From positions 124,001 to 188,000 of the forward strand of contig NZ_LFIP02000011.1 in assembly GCF_001189235.2 (NCBI RefSeq): a DNA stretch of 64,000 nucleotides, written 5' to 3'. Of the stretch, positions 1-8,893 are shown piece by piece (the stretch's first letter is position 1; each line of letters begins with the position of its first letter). Origin of the DNA: Bradyrhizobium embrapense (GTDB lineage: Bacteria; Pseudomonadota; Alphaproteobacteria; Rhizobiales; Xanthobacteraceae). The notes under the pieces were generated by a model that saw nothing but the letters and a program-made list of their open reading frames with translations, was not told where the DNA came from and did no database searches. The translations under genes and the position numbers were made by a program.

Positions 1-243
1 TTCGGTAATTTCGACCAGGCAAGAATCCTGTCGATCCGGGTGATGCGCGACGATTGGCCGGCGCAACGCAGCTGTGCCGGTTACGACCTGCCGCGCGAGA
101 CCGGCATCGAAGGCCTGTGGTGCGTCGGCGATGCGGTGAAGCAATACGGCAATGGCGGCACCCAGGCTTGCGCCGAGACCGCCAAGATCGTGACCGATGC
201 GATCTTCGCCGCGCGGCCGCGTCGATCAGCCGGCCGGGTCTGA
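1..243 (+). CDS. FAD-dependent oxidoreductase, C-terminal fragment
   Basis: The frame is open from the first base and ends at a TGA at 241-243, so only about the last 80 residues are present. The segment GLWCVGDAVKQYGNGG followed by a helix (TQACAETAK) is the typical C-terminal FAD-binding motif of two-dinucleotide-binding and phytoene-desaturase-like flavoproteins, in which the Asp contacts the flavin ribityl chain. The stop lies only 5 bases before the livF start, so the gene is probably the first or an early gene of the import operon. The substrate cannot be told from this fragment. Confidence 0.6.
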   Translation, partial: FGNFDQARILSIRVMRDDWPAQRSCAGYDLPRETGIEGLWCVGDAVKQYGNGGTQACAETAKIVTDAIFAARPRRSAGRV

Positions 244-248
244 GCACG

Positions 249-1103
249 ATGCCGACGACCATCCCGCATCCGATGCCGCAGGCAGCGCCCCACGCCGTGC
301 CGGCGCCGGATGCCTTGCTCGAATTCCGCAACATCCGGATCGTCTACGACAACGCGATCGAGGCGATCCGCGATGTCTCGATCGCAGTGCCCGAGGGCAA
401 CATCGTCGCCCTGCTCGGCTCCAACGGTGCCGGCAAGTCGACACTGCTGAAAGCGATGTCCGGAATCCTCTACACCGAGGAAGGCGTGATCGAGAACGGC
501 AGCATCCGCTTCCGCCACGACGAGGTGCATCGACTCGCGCCAGACGAGCTGGTCCGCCGCGGCATCGTGCAGGTGCCGGAGGGCCGCCGCGTGTTCGCCG
601 CGCTGACCATCGACGAAAACCTGCAGATGGGCGGCTACATCAGGACCGGCGCCGAAGCGCGCGAGCGCCGCGACAAGGTGTTTGCGCTGTTTCCGCGGCT
701 CTACGAGCGGCGCGACCAGATCGCCGGCTATATGTCCGGCGGCGAGCAGCAGATGCTCGCGATCGGCCGCGCGCTGATGACCGATCCGGCGTTGCTGGCG
801 CTCGACGAGCCCTCGCTCGGCCTCGCGCCGCTGATCATCGACCGCATCTATGAGGTGATCGTCCGGTTGCGCGACGAGCTGAAGATGACGGTGCTCTTGG
901 TCGAACAGAACGCGCAGCGCGCGCTCGACATCGCCGACTACGGCTACATCCTGGAGACCGGCCGCGTCGTGCTCGACGGTACGGCAAAGAAGCTCACCGC
1001 CAATGAGGATGTCCAGGAGTTCTATCTCGGCGTCTCCTCCACTGGCCGTAAGAGCCTGCGCGACGTCAAGCACTACAAGCGCCGCAAGCGGTGGCTGTCG
1101 TGA
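249..1103 (+). CDS. livF: Branched-chain-type ABC transporter ATPase (LivF-like)
   Basis: A 284-residue ABC ATPase that would power a Liv-type importer together with LivG. Walker A GSNGAGKST lies at about residues 57-65, the signature MSGGEQQ at about 162-168 and Walker B LLALDE at about 182-187. The order and size fit LivF rather than LivG. The ATG at 249 is chosen because it lies 5 bases after the preceding stop; an in-frame ATG at 273 is an alternative. The 3' end overlaps livG by 13 bases. The surrounding acyl-CoA genes suggest a carboxylic acid cargo rather than an amino acid; this is inference. Confidence 0.9.
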   Translation: MPTTIPHPMPQAAPHAVPAPDALLEFRNIRIVYDNAIEAIRDVSIAVPEGNIVALLGSNGAGKSTLLKAMSGILYTEEGVIENGSIRFRHDEVHRLAPDELVRRGIVQVPEGRRVFAALTIDENLQMGGYIRTGAEARERRDKVFALFPRLYERRDQIAGYMSGGEQQMLAIGRALMTDPALLALDEPSLGLAPLIIDRIYEVIVRLRDELKMTVLLVEQNAQRALDIADYGYILETGRVVLDGTAKKLTANEDVQEFYLGVSSTGRKSLRDVKHYKRRKRWLS

Positions 1104-1891
1104 CGACGCTGCTTACAGTCGAGAACCTGTCAAAACGCTTCGGCGGCCTGCACGCAGTCGCCGATGTCAGCCTGCGTGTCGCACCCGGCGAGATCTGCAG
1201 CGTCATCGGCCCGAACGGCGCTGGGAAGACCACGCTGTTCAACATGATTTCAGGCGTGCTGCGGCCGAGCGGCGGCCGCATCAGGTTCGACGGCATCGAC
1301 CTTGCGACCATATCGCCATGGAAGTTCGCCGCCGTCGGGATCGGCCGCACCTTCCAGAATCTGGCGCTGTTCAAGCACGGCACCGTGGTCGAGAACATCC
1401 TGACCGGACGCCACACCCATCTGCGCTCGACCGTACTCGACGCCGTGGTGTTCTTCGGCCGCACCCGCAAGGAGGAGATCGCGGCCCGGCAGCGCGTCGA
1501 GCACATCATCGAGTTCCTCGAGATCGAGCATGTCAGGGACGCCGTGGTCGGCACGCTGTCTTACGGCCAGCAGAAGCGCGTCGAACTTGCCCGCGCGCTC
1601 GCCTGCGAGCCGAAACTGCTGCTGCTCGACGAGATGGTTTCCGGCATGAACCAGGAGGAGACCGAGGACATCGCGCGCTTCGTGCTCGATATCCGCGACG
1701 AGCTCGGCATCACCGTCGTGATGATCGAGCACGAGATGCGCATCGTGATGGACATCTCCGACCGCATCCATGTGCTCAATTTCGGCCGCAAGATCGCCGA
1801 GGGCACGCCCGACGAAATCAGGCGCGATCCGGCCGTCGCGGACGCCTATCTCGGCGGCCAGCGCGCCGAAGCGATGAAGGCGGGCGCCTGA
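1091..1891 (+). CDS. livG: Branched-chain-type ABC transporter ATPase (LivG-like)
   Basis: A 266-residue ABC ATPase, the second nucleotide-binding subunit of the importer. Walker A GPNGAGKTT is at about residues 40-48, the signature LSYGQQKR in the middle, and Walker B LLLLDEMVSG after it. The extended loop between Walker A and the signature (GIGRTFQN to the charged region after FFGRTRKEE) is typical of LivG. The start is GTG at 1091, inside livF; a second GTG at 1100 is also possible. Its TGA overlaps the next gene's ATG by one base, so translation is coupled. Confidence 0.9.
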   Translation: MAVVTTLLTVENLSKRFGGLHAVADVSLRVAPGEICSVIGPNGAGKTTLFNMISGVLRPSGGRIRFDGIDLATISPWKFAAVGIGRTFQNLALFKHGTVVENILTGRHTHLRSTVLDAVVFFGRTRKEEIAARQRVEHIIEFLEIEHVRDAVVGTLSYGQQKRVELARALACEPKLLLLDEMVSGMNQEETEDIARFVLDIRDELGITVVMIEHEMRIVMDISDRIHVLNFGRKIAEGTPDEIRRDPAVADAYLGGQRAEAMKAGA

Positions 1892-3825
1892 TGTCGACGA
1901 TGGACAGCCTGCGCACCACCCATCCGCCGCTGCAAGCCAGCGCCCCGCGCATCGCAACCGTGGCAGGAGCCGATGCGCTGCGGACGGCGCTTGCAGATGC
2001 CGCCATCACCATCCCGCAATTGCTGCGGCAGCGTGCCGCCATGCATGGCGATGCGCTGGCGCTGCGGGAGAAGGATTACGGCATCTGGAATCCCTATTCC
2101 TGGCAGCACTATTACGAGACCGCGCGCGCGGTCGCGCTCGGCCTGCTCTCGCTCGGCATCAAGTCCGGCGACCGTGTCGCGATCGCCGGTGAGAACACGC
2201 CGGAATGGTTTTATGCCGATCTCGGCGCCCAAATGATCGGCGCGGTCGCGGTCGGCATCTATCCGACCAATCCCTGGGTCGAGCTGCAATATATAGTCAA
2301 GCACTCGGGTGCCCGTATCGTCGTTACCGGCGATCAGGAGCAGACCGACAAGGTGCTCGATGCGATGGCCAATAATGGCGGCCTGCCGGACCTCGAGGCC
2401 ATCGTCTGCATCGACATGAAGGGCCTGCGGCACTACCGGCAATCGGAACTGATGTCGTTCGACGCACTGTGCGAACGCGGCAAGGCCTACGCCGAGGCGA
2501 ACCCGGAGGCCAATGTCACTCTCGACCGCCTGATCGGCCAGGGCGCGCCCGACGATGTCTGCATCCTCGTCTACACCTCCGGCACGACGGGCCCGCCCAA
2601 GGGCGCGATGCTGACCCACCGCAATCTCGTCTACGCCGCCTATGCCTACGCCAAGACCGTCGGGATCGCTGACAAGCCGTTCGAGGCGGTCAGCTATCTG
2701 CCGCTGTGCCACGTCGCCGAGCGCTGCTACGGCACGGTGACGCATCTGGTGCTCGGCGGCACCGTGTCCTTTGCCGAGTCGATCGATACGGTCGCGATCA
2801 ACATCCGCGAGATCGCGCCGACCTTCTTCGTCGGCGTGCCCCGCATCTACGAGAAGCTGCAACAGGGCTTTCTGTTTCGCCTTGGCGAAAGCGGCCGGCT
2901 GCGGCAGGGCTTCACCAAGGCCTGCCTCGCCTGGGGCCGCACGCTGTCCGATCGCCGGCAGGCCGGCAAGGCCAATATGCTCGATCGTGCCGCTTACGGG
3001 CTGCTTTATCTCCTGATGTTCCGTAATCTGCAGCGCCATCTCGGCTTTGCTTATAGCCGGCACCGGCTGTGCGCCGGCGCTTCGATCTCGCCGGAGACGT
3101 TGCGCTTCTTCGACATCATCGGCCGCCCGGTATCGCAGGGCTATGGCCTCACCGAAAGCGGCGGCGTCGCCTTCATCCAAACCGAGAGCCACCATAGGAT
3201 CGGCGGCTGCGGCGTGCCGCTGCCGCAGACCGAGTGGAAGTGCGAGGCCGACGGCGAAATTCTGCTGCGCAACCCCGGCGTCTTCAAAGGGTACTTCCTC
3301 GACGAGAAGGCGTCGACAGCCTCGCTGGAACAAGGCGGCTGGCTGCGCACCGGCGACATCATCGACATCCTCGACAACGGCGAGATCGCCGTGGTCGACC
3401 GCAAGAAGGCTATCATCATCACCGCCGGCGGCAAGAACATCGCCCCGTCCGAGATCGAAAACGCGCTGAAGGATTCCGAATTCATCAAGGAAGCGATCGT
3501 GGTCGGCGAGGCCAAGAAGTATCTCGGCGCCATCGTCCAGGTCGACTACGAGAATGTCGGCCGCTGGGCCCGCGATCGGGCGCTGGCCTACACCAACTAC
3601 AAGTCGCTGTCGCAGCTGCCTGAAGTGCACGAGCTGGTCGAGCGCATCGTGGGCGAGACCAACAAGCGCTTCGCCCGGGTCGAGAACATCCGGCGCTTCG
3701 CCATCCTCGAGAAGGAGCTTGACCATGACGATGGCGAGCTCACCGCCACACAGAAGGTGCGCCGCGCCATGATCGAGAAGAAGTTCGCGCGCGAGCTTGC
3801 CATCATCTACCAGGCGGAGGGTTGA
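1891..3825 (+). CDS. AMP-dependent long-chain acyl-CoA ligase embedded in the liv operon
   Basis: A 644-residue adenylate-forming enzyme expected to activate an imported carboxylic acid to its CoA thioester. The AMP-binding P-loop YTSGTTGPPKG is at about residues 228-238, the motif GYGLTESGG near 413-421, and the GWLRTGD and KKAIIITAGGKNIAPSEIE elements near the C-terminus. The length and the long insert (RQGFTKACLAWGRT and following) match the long-chain or bubblegum-type ligases rather than short acetyl or benzoate ligases. It overlaps livG by one base and is followed directly by livH, so it is an integral cistron of the transporter operon. Confidence 0.88.
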   Translation: MSTMDSLRTTHPPLQASAPRIATVAGADALRTALADAAITIPQLLRQRAAMHGDALALREKDYGIWNPYSWQHYYETARAVALGLLSLGIKSGDRVAIAGENTPEWFYADLGAQMIGAVAVGIYPTNPWVELQYIVKHSGARIVVTGDQEQTDKVLDAMANNGGLPDLEAIVCIDMKGLRHYRQSELMSFDALCERGKAYAEANPEANVTLDRLIGQGAPDDVCILVYTSGTTGPPKGAMLTHRNLVYAAYAYAKTVGIADKPFEAVSYLPLCHVAERCYGTVTHLVLGGTVSFAESIDTVAINIREIAPTFFVGVPRIYEKLQQGFLFRLGESGRLRQGFTKACLAWGRTLSDRRQAGKANMLDRAAYGLLYLLMFRNLQRHLGFAYSRHRLCAGASISPETLRFFDIIGRPVSQGYGLTESGGVAFIQTESHHRIGGCGVPLPQTEWKCEADGEILLRNPGVFKGYFLDEKASTASLEQGGWLRTGDIIDILDNGEIAVVDRKKAIIITAGGKNIAPSEIENALKDSEFIKEAIVVGEAKKYLGAIVQVDYENVGRWARDRALAYTNYKSLSQLPEVHELVERIVGETNKRFARVENIRRFAILEKELDHDDGELTATQKVRRAMIEKKFARELAIIYQAEG

Positions 3826-4698
3826 ATGCAGTATCTCATCCAGCTGCTGATCTCCGGACTCGCGATCGGCGCGATCTACGGCCTGATCGCGATGGGCTTT
3901 GCGGTGATCTACAAGTCGACCGGGCTGGTCAATTTCGCGCAGGGCGAGATGACCATGATCACGGCCTATATCGCCTGGACGATCTCGACCACGGTCAGCG
4001 GCAATGTTTTCATCGTCGCAATCGGCGCGATCCTGGCTGCGGTCGTCCTCGGCCTCGTCATCGAGCGGCTGGTGATGCGGCCGATGCTGGGCGAGCCGGT
4101 GTTCGCGACCGTGATGGTCACGATCGGGCTTGCTGTGATCCTGCGCTCGGCGATCAATTTCGTCTGGGACGCCTATCCGCACGCACTCGACATCGGCATG
4201 GGCCGCGGCATCGTCCACCTCGGCGGCATCGGGCTGCGCACCGGGCAAATCGCCGTCATCGTCACGCTGCTGGCGCTGCTTGCTGCGATCTGGGCGTTCT
4301 TCCGCTACAGCAAGGTCGGCGTCGCGATGCGCGCGGTCGCGTCCGACGATCGCACCGCGCTGTTGATGGGCATCAGCGCCACAAAGGTCCATGCGCTGGC
4401 CTGGGCGGCGTCGTCGGTGATCGCCGGCATCGGCGGCGTGTTCTTCGCGCTGTCCTATGACCTGTCGCCAGCGATGTTCCAGCTCGGGCTGAAGGCGTTT
4501 CCGGCCACGATCCTCGGCGGGCTCGATGCCGTGCTCGGCTCCGGCCTCGGCGGCCTCCTGATCGGCATCACCGAAAGCCTCGCCGGTGGTTATCTCAGCT
4601 CCGGAATGAAGGAGGTGGCGGGCTTCGCCATGATCATCGTCGTCCTGATGGTCCGCCCGTTCGGCATTTTCGGCGAGCGCGACATCGAGAGGGTGTGA
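3826..4698 (+). CDS. livH: Branched-chain-type ABC permease (LivH-like)
   Basis: A 290-residue inner-membrane permease with about eight hydrophobic segments. The N-terminal stretch QLLISGLAIGAIYGLIAMGF followed by INFAQGE-like VNFAQGEM is diagnostic for LivH. The ATG directly follows the ligase stop at 3823-3825, and the TGA overlaps the livM ATG. It pairs with LivM to form the membrane channel of the importer. Confidence 0.92.
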   Translation: MQYLIQLLISGLAIGAIYGLIAMGFAVIYKSTGLVNFAQGEMTMITAYIAWTISTTVSGNVFIVAIGAILAAVVLGLVIERLVMRPMLGEPVFATVMVTIGLAVILRSAINFVWDAYPHALDIGMGRGIVHLGGIGLRTGQIAVIVTLLALLAAIWAFFRYSKVGVAMRAVASDDRTALLMGISATKVHALAWAASSVIAGIGGVFFALSYDLSPAMFQLGLKAFPATILGGLDAVLGSGLGGLLIGITESLAGGYLSSGMKEVAGFAMIIVVLMVRPFGIFGERDIERV

Positions 4699-5744
4699 TG
4701 CGGACCGGTGATTACAAGCAAACCTATGGCGAACTCGTCGCGCTGATCGACTCTCCGCCAGTGTGGCTCTGGTCGGCCGTGCTGCTGCTGGCACTGATCG
4801 CAGCGCCCTATCTACTGAACTCTTACGCGTTGTCGTTCCTGATGATCATCCTGATCACGACGACCGGCGCGCTCGGGCTCAACATCCTGACCGGCTACAC
4901 CGGCCTCATTTCGCTCGGCCATGTCGGCTTCCTCGTCACCGGCGCCTATGCCTACGCGGTGCTGGTCTCGAAGTACCACATGCCACCACTGGTCGGCTTC
5001 CTCGGCGCCGGCGTGGTGCCGGCGCTGGCGAGCCTGATCGTCGGCGCGCCATCGCTGCGGCTCAAGGGGCTCTATCTCGCCATCACCACGCTCGCCTTCT
5101 CGTTCATCATCAACACCGTGATCCTCGAGATGCGCTGGCTGACCAACGGCGCCCGGGGCATTCAGGTGCAGCGGCCGGAGATCCTCGGCATCAGCTTCGA
5201 CAGCGACGCGGCTTTTACCTATCTCTGCCTGGTCGTCGCGGCGCTCACGCTGTTCGCCACCCTCAACATCCGCCGCAGCCGGGTCGGTCGCGCCTTCGTC
5301 GCGATCCGCGACAACGACACCGCGGCCCGCGTGATGGGAATCAACCTGCACGCCTACAAGCTGTACGCCTTCGTTACCTCGGCCTTCATCACCGGCATCG
5401 CCGGCGCGCTCTACGGCATCTATCTGTCCTTCGTCAGCGTCGAAGGCTTTCCGTTCCTGCTCTCGATCGAGGCGCTGGCGATCCTGATCGTCGGCGGCCT
5501 CGGCTCGGCGCTCGGCGCCGTGCTCGGCACCATCCTGATCGTGCTGCTGCCGGAGGCGACACGGGTCGCCTTCAGCCTGTTCAGCGCCCAGATGGACGCG
5601 ACCTTCACGACCGGGGCGCAGGAGCTGAAGAGCATGCTCTACGGCCTCGTCATCATCCTGTTCCTGCGCTTCCAGCCCCGCGGACTGGTCGGCGCCTGGC
5701 ACGACATCAAGCGGGCCTGGGTGCACTGGCCGCTGCGCTACTAA
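4698..5744 (+). CDS. livM: Branched-chain-type ABC permease (LivM-like)
   Basis: A 348-residue inner-membrane permease, partner of LivH. The motif GYTGLISLGHVGF near residue 60-70 and the EAA-like loop GRAFVAIRDNDTAARVMGIN are typical of LivM. The ATG at 4698 overlaps the livH stop; a GTG one codon upstream is also in frame. The C-terminal hydrophilic tail is short. The operon continues after a 34-base gap with the binding protein. Confidence 0.92.
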   Translation: MRTGDYKQTYGELVALIDSPPVWLWSAVLLLALIAAPYLLNSYALSFLMIILITTTGALGLNILTGYTGLISLGHVGFLVTGAYAYAVLVSKYHMPPLVGFLGAGVVPALASLIVGAPSLRLKGLYLAITTLAFSFIINTVILEMRWLTNGARGIQVQRPEILGISFDSDAAFTYLCLVVAALTLFATLNIRRSRVGRAFVAIRDNDTAARVMGINLHAYKLYAFVTSAFITGIAGALYGIYLSFVSVEGFPFLLSIEALAILIVGGLGSALGAVLGTILIVLLPEATRVAFSLFSAQMDATFTTGAQELKSMLYGLVIILFLRFQPRGLVGAWHDIKRAWVHWPLRY

Positions 5745-5778
5745 CCAAAAAAACACGTAACACCATGAGGAGGAGACA

Positions 5779-6939
5779 ATGATCAGACATCTGGCGGCAG
5801 CCGCGCTGCTGCTATCCACGGCCTGTCTTGCCATCGGCCCTGCTGCCGCCGCCGATCCCGGGATCACCGACACCGAGATCCTGATCGGCGACGTCGAGCC
5901 CCTGACCGGGCCGCCCGCGTTGCTCGGCGTCGCGGCCTCGATCGGCCACAAGATCGCGATCGCAGAAGCTAACGCCGCCGGCGGGATCAACGGCCGCAAG
6001 ATCAAGTATGTGCTGGAAGACGACGGCTACGTCACCGCGCGCACCATCCAAGGCGTCAAGAAGGTGATCGACGTCGACAAGGCATTTGCAATGATCGGCA
6101 TCTCCGGCTCCGGCCAATCGATCGCGGTGATGCCGCTGCTGGAGAAGTCGGGCATTCCGACGGTCATCGACGTCGGGCCCGTCAAGCCACTGTGGGAGCC
6201 GCCGCGCAAGAACGTGTTCGTGGTCGGCCAATCCTACGAAGAAGGCATCGTCGATCTCGTCAACTTCCTCGCTGACAAGAATCCAGGCAAGAAGTGGGGA
6301 CTGATCACCCAGGATGACGATTACGGTGTGGCCGTGCACGACGGCTTCGATTCGGTGGTCAAGGCCAAGAAGCTGAATGTCGTCTACAGCGGCAACTACA
6401 AGAAGGGCCAACAGGATTTTTCGTCCGACATGCTGCAGCTCAAGGAGTCAGGCGCCGAGGTGTTCCTGGCCGGCGGCATCATCGCCGAGAACATCGCGAT
6501 GATGAAGGAGATCGAGAAGCTCGGCATCAAGCCGGTGACCGGCATCTTCTGGCCCGGCCGCGTCGAACCGGTGCTGAAGCTGATGGGCCCGGCCGGCGAC
6601 GGCATCTACGCGGTCGACTATGTCGAACCGTTCGCGGGCGCCGCCGGCAAGGCGTTCCTCGAGAAGGCCAAGCCGCTGGTGTCGGAGGCCGAGTTCAAGG
6701 GCATCAACCGCTACACCATGACCGGCTATGCTGCCGCCAGAGTCCTGATCGCGGCGATCGAGCGCTGTGGCAAGCAACCGACCTGGGCCTGCACCATCTC
6801 CGAGCTGGAGAAGACCAGGAATGTCGAGACCGGCGTGATGGCGCCGATCAGCTTCGGACCCGGCGTCCGCTTCTCCAACCAGAAGCTGCAGATCATGCAG
6901 GCCGACACGGCGACGCTCAGCTTCAAGCCGGTGAACTAG
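5779..6939 (+). CDS. Periplasmic substrate-binding protein of the Liv-type importer
   Basis: A 386-residue type I periplasmic binding protein (LivK/amide family). The first 25 residues form a signal peptide (hydrophobic AAAALLLSTACLAIG, cleavage after AAA-AD). GITDTEILIGDVEPLTGP is the usual first strand and ligand loop, and INGRKIKYVLEDDGY follows. A strong ribosome site, aggaggag, is 7-8 bases before the ATG. It would deliver the substrate to LivHM. The binding pocket cannot be predicted by eye. Confidence 0.9.
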   Translation: MIRHLAAAALLLSTACLAIGPAAAADPGITDTEILIGDVEPLTGPPALLGVAASIGHKIAIAEANAAGGINGRKIKYVLEDDGYVTARTIQGVKKVIDVDKAFAMIGISGSGQSIAVMPLLEKSGIPTVIDVGPVKPLWEPPRKNVFVVGQSYEEGIVDLVNFLADKNPGKKWGLITQDDDYGVAVHDGFDSVVKAKKLNVVYSGNYKKGQQDFSSDMLQLKESGAEVFLAGGIIAENIAMMKEIEKLGIKPVTGIFWPGRVEPVLKLMGPAGDGIYAVDYVEPFAGAAGKAFLEKAKPLVSEAEFKGINRYTMTGYAAARVLIAAIERCGKQPTWACTISELEKTRNVETGVMAPISFGPGVRFSNQKLQIMQADTATLSFKPVN

Positions 6940-6943
6940 AACC

Positions 6944-7690
6944 ATGAAGGTCCTGATCGTCTTTGCCCATCAGGAGGCGCAGTCGTTCAACGCCGCACTG
7001 CTGGCGCGGTCGGTGGCGGAGCTGAGCGCACTCGGGCATACGGTCAGGATCTCCGATCTCTATGCCATGCGCTTCAACCCGGTGGCGACCGCCGAAGACT
7101 TTGGCGAGCGGCGGTTCCCTGACCGGCTGCAATATGACCGCGAGCAGAAATACAATCTGCAAAAGGAATCGCTCAGCGGCGACATCGCCGCCGAGATCGA
7201 GAAGCTGCTGTGGTGCGACATGCTAATCCTGCAGTTTCCGCTATGGTGGTTCTCGGTTCCCGCCATCATGAAGGGCTGGATCGACCGCGTGTTCGTCAAT
7301 GGCGCGGTCTATGGCGCCGGCCGCCGTTACGACACCGGCGGCCTCGCCGGCCGCCGCGCCATGGTCGTGACCTCAACCGCCGCCTATCCTGGAATGTGCG
7401 CACCCGACGGGCTGGTCGGCGCGCTCGACGTGGTGCTGTGGCCGATCCAGAATGGCACCCTGGCCTATGCCGGCTGCAAGGTGCTGCCGCCCTTCGTGTC
7501 GTATTCGGTGAACTTCGTCGACGAGGCGAGGCGACATCGCTACCTCGACGACTACGCCGAGCGGCTGCGGCAAATCGAGAGCACCGAGCCGCTGTTCTTC
7601 CATCCGCTCGCTGATTTCGGCGAGGATTGGCGGCTGAAGCCGGGGATTGCGCCAAGGACTGTTGGGCAGGGCAGGTCGACGACGCCGTAG
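6944..7690 (+). CDS. NAD(P)H-dependent oxidoreductase / quinone reductase, flavodoxin-like fold
   Basis: A 248-residue cytosolic flavoprotein of the NQO1/MdaB type. It opens with VLIVFAHQEAQSFNAAL, the FMN/FAD phosphate-binding loop of this fold, and contains the QFPLWWFSVPAIMKGWIDRVF motif of quinone reductases. It starts 4 bases after the binding-protein stop and is the last plus-strand gene of the operon, which ends tail-to-tail with the acyl-CoA dehydrogenase. It may reduce a quinoid or enone intermediate of the pathway; this is inference from context. Confidence 0.82.
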   Translation: MKVLIVFAHQEAQSFNAALLARSVAELSALGHTVRISDLYAMRFNPVATAEDFGERRFPDRLQYDREQKYNLQKESLSGDIAAEIEKLLWCDMLILQFPLWWFSVPAIMKGWIDRVFVNGAVYGAGRRYDTGGLAGRRAMVVTSTAAYPGMCAPDGLVGALDVVLWPIQNGTLAYAGCKVLPPFVSYSVNFVDEARRHRYLDDYAERLRQIESTEPLFFHPLADFGEDWRLKPGIAPRTVGQGRSTTP

Positions 7691-7699
7691 GTCAACCGC

Positions 7700-8893
7700 T
7701 CACATCCGCTTGGCGACTTCCTCCAGCATCACCTCGGTGGCGCCGCCGCCGATCGTCAGGACCCGCGCGTCGCGCGCCATGCGCTCGATCGGCGTGCCGC
7801 GCATGAAGCCTGAGCCGCCGTGCAATTGCAGGCAGCCATGCACGACCTCGTGCAGCACCTCAGGCGACAGCGCCTTCACCATCGACACTTCGCGAAGACA
7901 ATCCTTCCCGGCCGCCGCGAGCTCGGCGGCCTGATAGGCGAGCGCCCGCGCCGCTGCCGCCTTCGCGGCGAGCTGGGCGAGCTTCAGCCGCACGCCCTGC
8001 TGGTTCCAGAGCGGGCCGCCGAATGCCTGCCGCGTCTTCACATAGTTCGTCGTCAGCTCGATCGCCTTGGCCGACTCGCCTGCGCAGATGCCGCCGATGC
8101 AGATGCGCTCGTTCTGGAACGTCTCCATGATGCCATAGAAACCCTTGTTCTCCTCGCCGAGCAGGTTTTCCGCCGGCACGCGCACGTCCTGGAAGCCGAG
8201 CTCCGCGGTGTCCGAGCAGAGCCAGCCATGCTTGTCGAGCTTGGTTGCCGTGATGCCCGGCGTGTTGCGCTCGAGGATGAACAGCGAGATGCCGCGGCTG
8301 CCCTTGGCATGCGGATCGGTACGCGCGGCGACGATCAGGATGTCGCCATAGACCGCGTTGGTGATGAACATCTTGGCGCCGTTGATCACCCAATGATCGC
8401 CCTCGCGCCGCGCGCGCGTCTTGAGGCCGGCAACATCCGAGCCGGCGTCGGGCTCGGTCACGGCGATCGAGCAGACCGTCTCGCCGCGGATGATCGCGGG
8501 CAGATATCTCTGCTTCTGTTCCGGCGTGCCGCGCAGGCTGATGTGCACCGCGGACATGTCGGTATGAACAAGGATCGACGAGGTGAAGCCGCCGAAGCTC
8601 GAGCGCCCGAGCTCCTCGGCGAACACCATCGAGGCCAACGGTCCCATATCGGTGCCGCCATACTCCGTCGCATGGCGCATGCCGAGGAAACCGAGCGCAC
8701 CCATGCGGCGATAAATCTCGCGCGGGATCTTGCCGTCGCGCTCCCACGCCTCGGCATGCGGCACCACCTCCTTCTCGACGAAGCGGCGGACCTGCTCGCG
8801 CAGCATACGCAGTTCCTCGGGCAGATTGGGCGGCTCCGGGAAATGGAATTCGGTCTCAACGAGCTGGCACGGATCAGAGGTCATGACGTTCAT
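7700..8893 (-). CDS. Acyl-CoA dehydrogenase
   Basis: A 397-residue flavoenzyme that introduces the alpha-beta double bond into an acyl-CoA. ACAD signatures are present: VTEPDAGSDVAGLKTRA (FAD/substrate loop), a SRGISLFILERNTPGI strand and TRQAFGGPLWNQQGV. The usual YEGT glutamate near the C-terminus is replaced by IGGGATE. A glutamate at position 262 in QNERI sits where isovaleryl-CoA and long-chain dehydrogenases keep their catalytic base, so the substrate may be branched or bulky. The ATG overlaps the esterase stop by 4 bases; it is the last gene of the minus-strand unit. Confidence 0.9.
   Translation of the reverse strand: MNVMTSDPCQLVETEFHFPEPPNLPEELRMLREQVRRFVEKEVVPHAEAWERDGKIPREIYRRMGALGFLGMRHATEYGGTDMGPLASMVFAEELGRSSFGGFTSSILVHTDMSAVHISLRGTPEQKQRYLPAIIRGETVCSIAVTEPDAGSDVAGLKTRARREGDHWVINGAKMFITNAVYGDILIVAARTDPHAKGSRGISLFILERNTPGITATKLDKHGWLCSDTAELGFQDVRVPAENLLGEENKGFYGIMETFQNERICIGGICAGESAKAIELTTNYVKTRQAFGGPLWNQQGVRLKLAQLAAKAAAARALAYQAAELAAAGKDCLREVSMVKALSPEVLHEVVHGCLQLHGGSGFMRGTPIERMARDARVLTIGGGATEVMLEEVAKRM

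Noticed and set aside
1846..4794. A 982-codon open frame on the minus strand opposite the ligase and livH
   Set aside because: It is the high-GC antisense shadow of three well-supported genes, with Asp/Arg/His-rich shadow composition and no motif.
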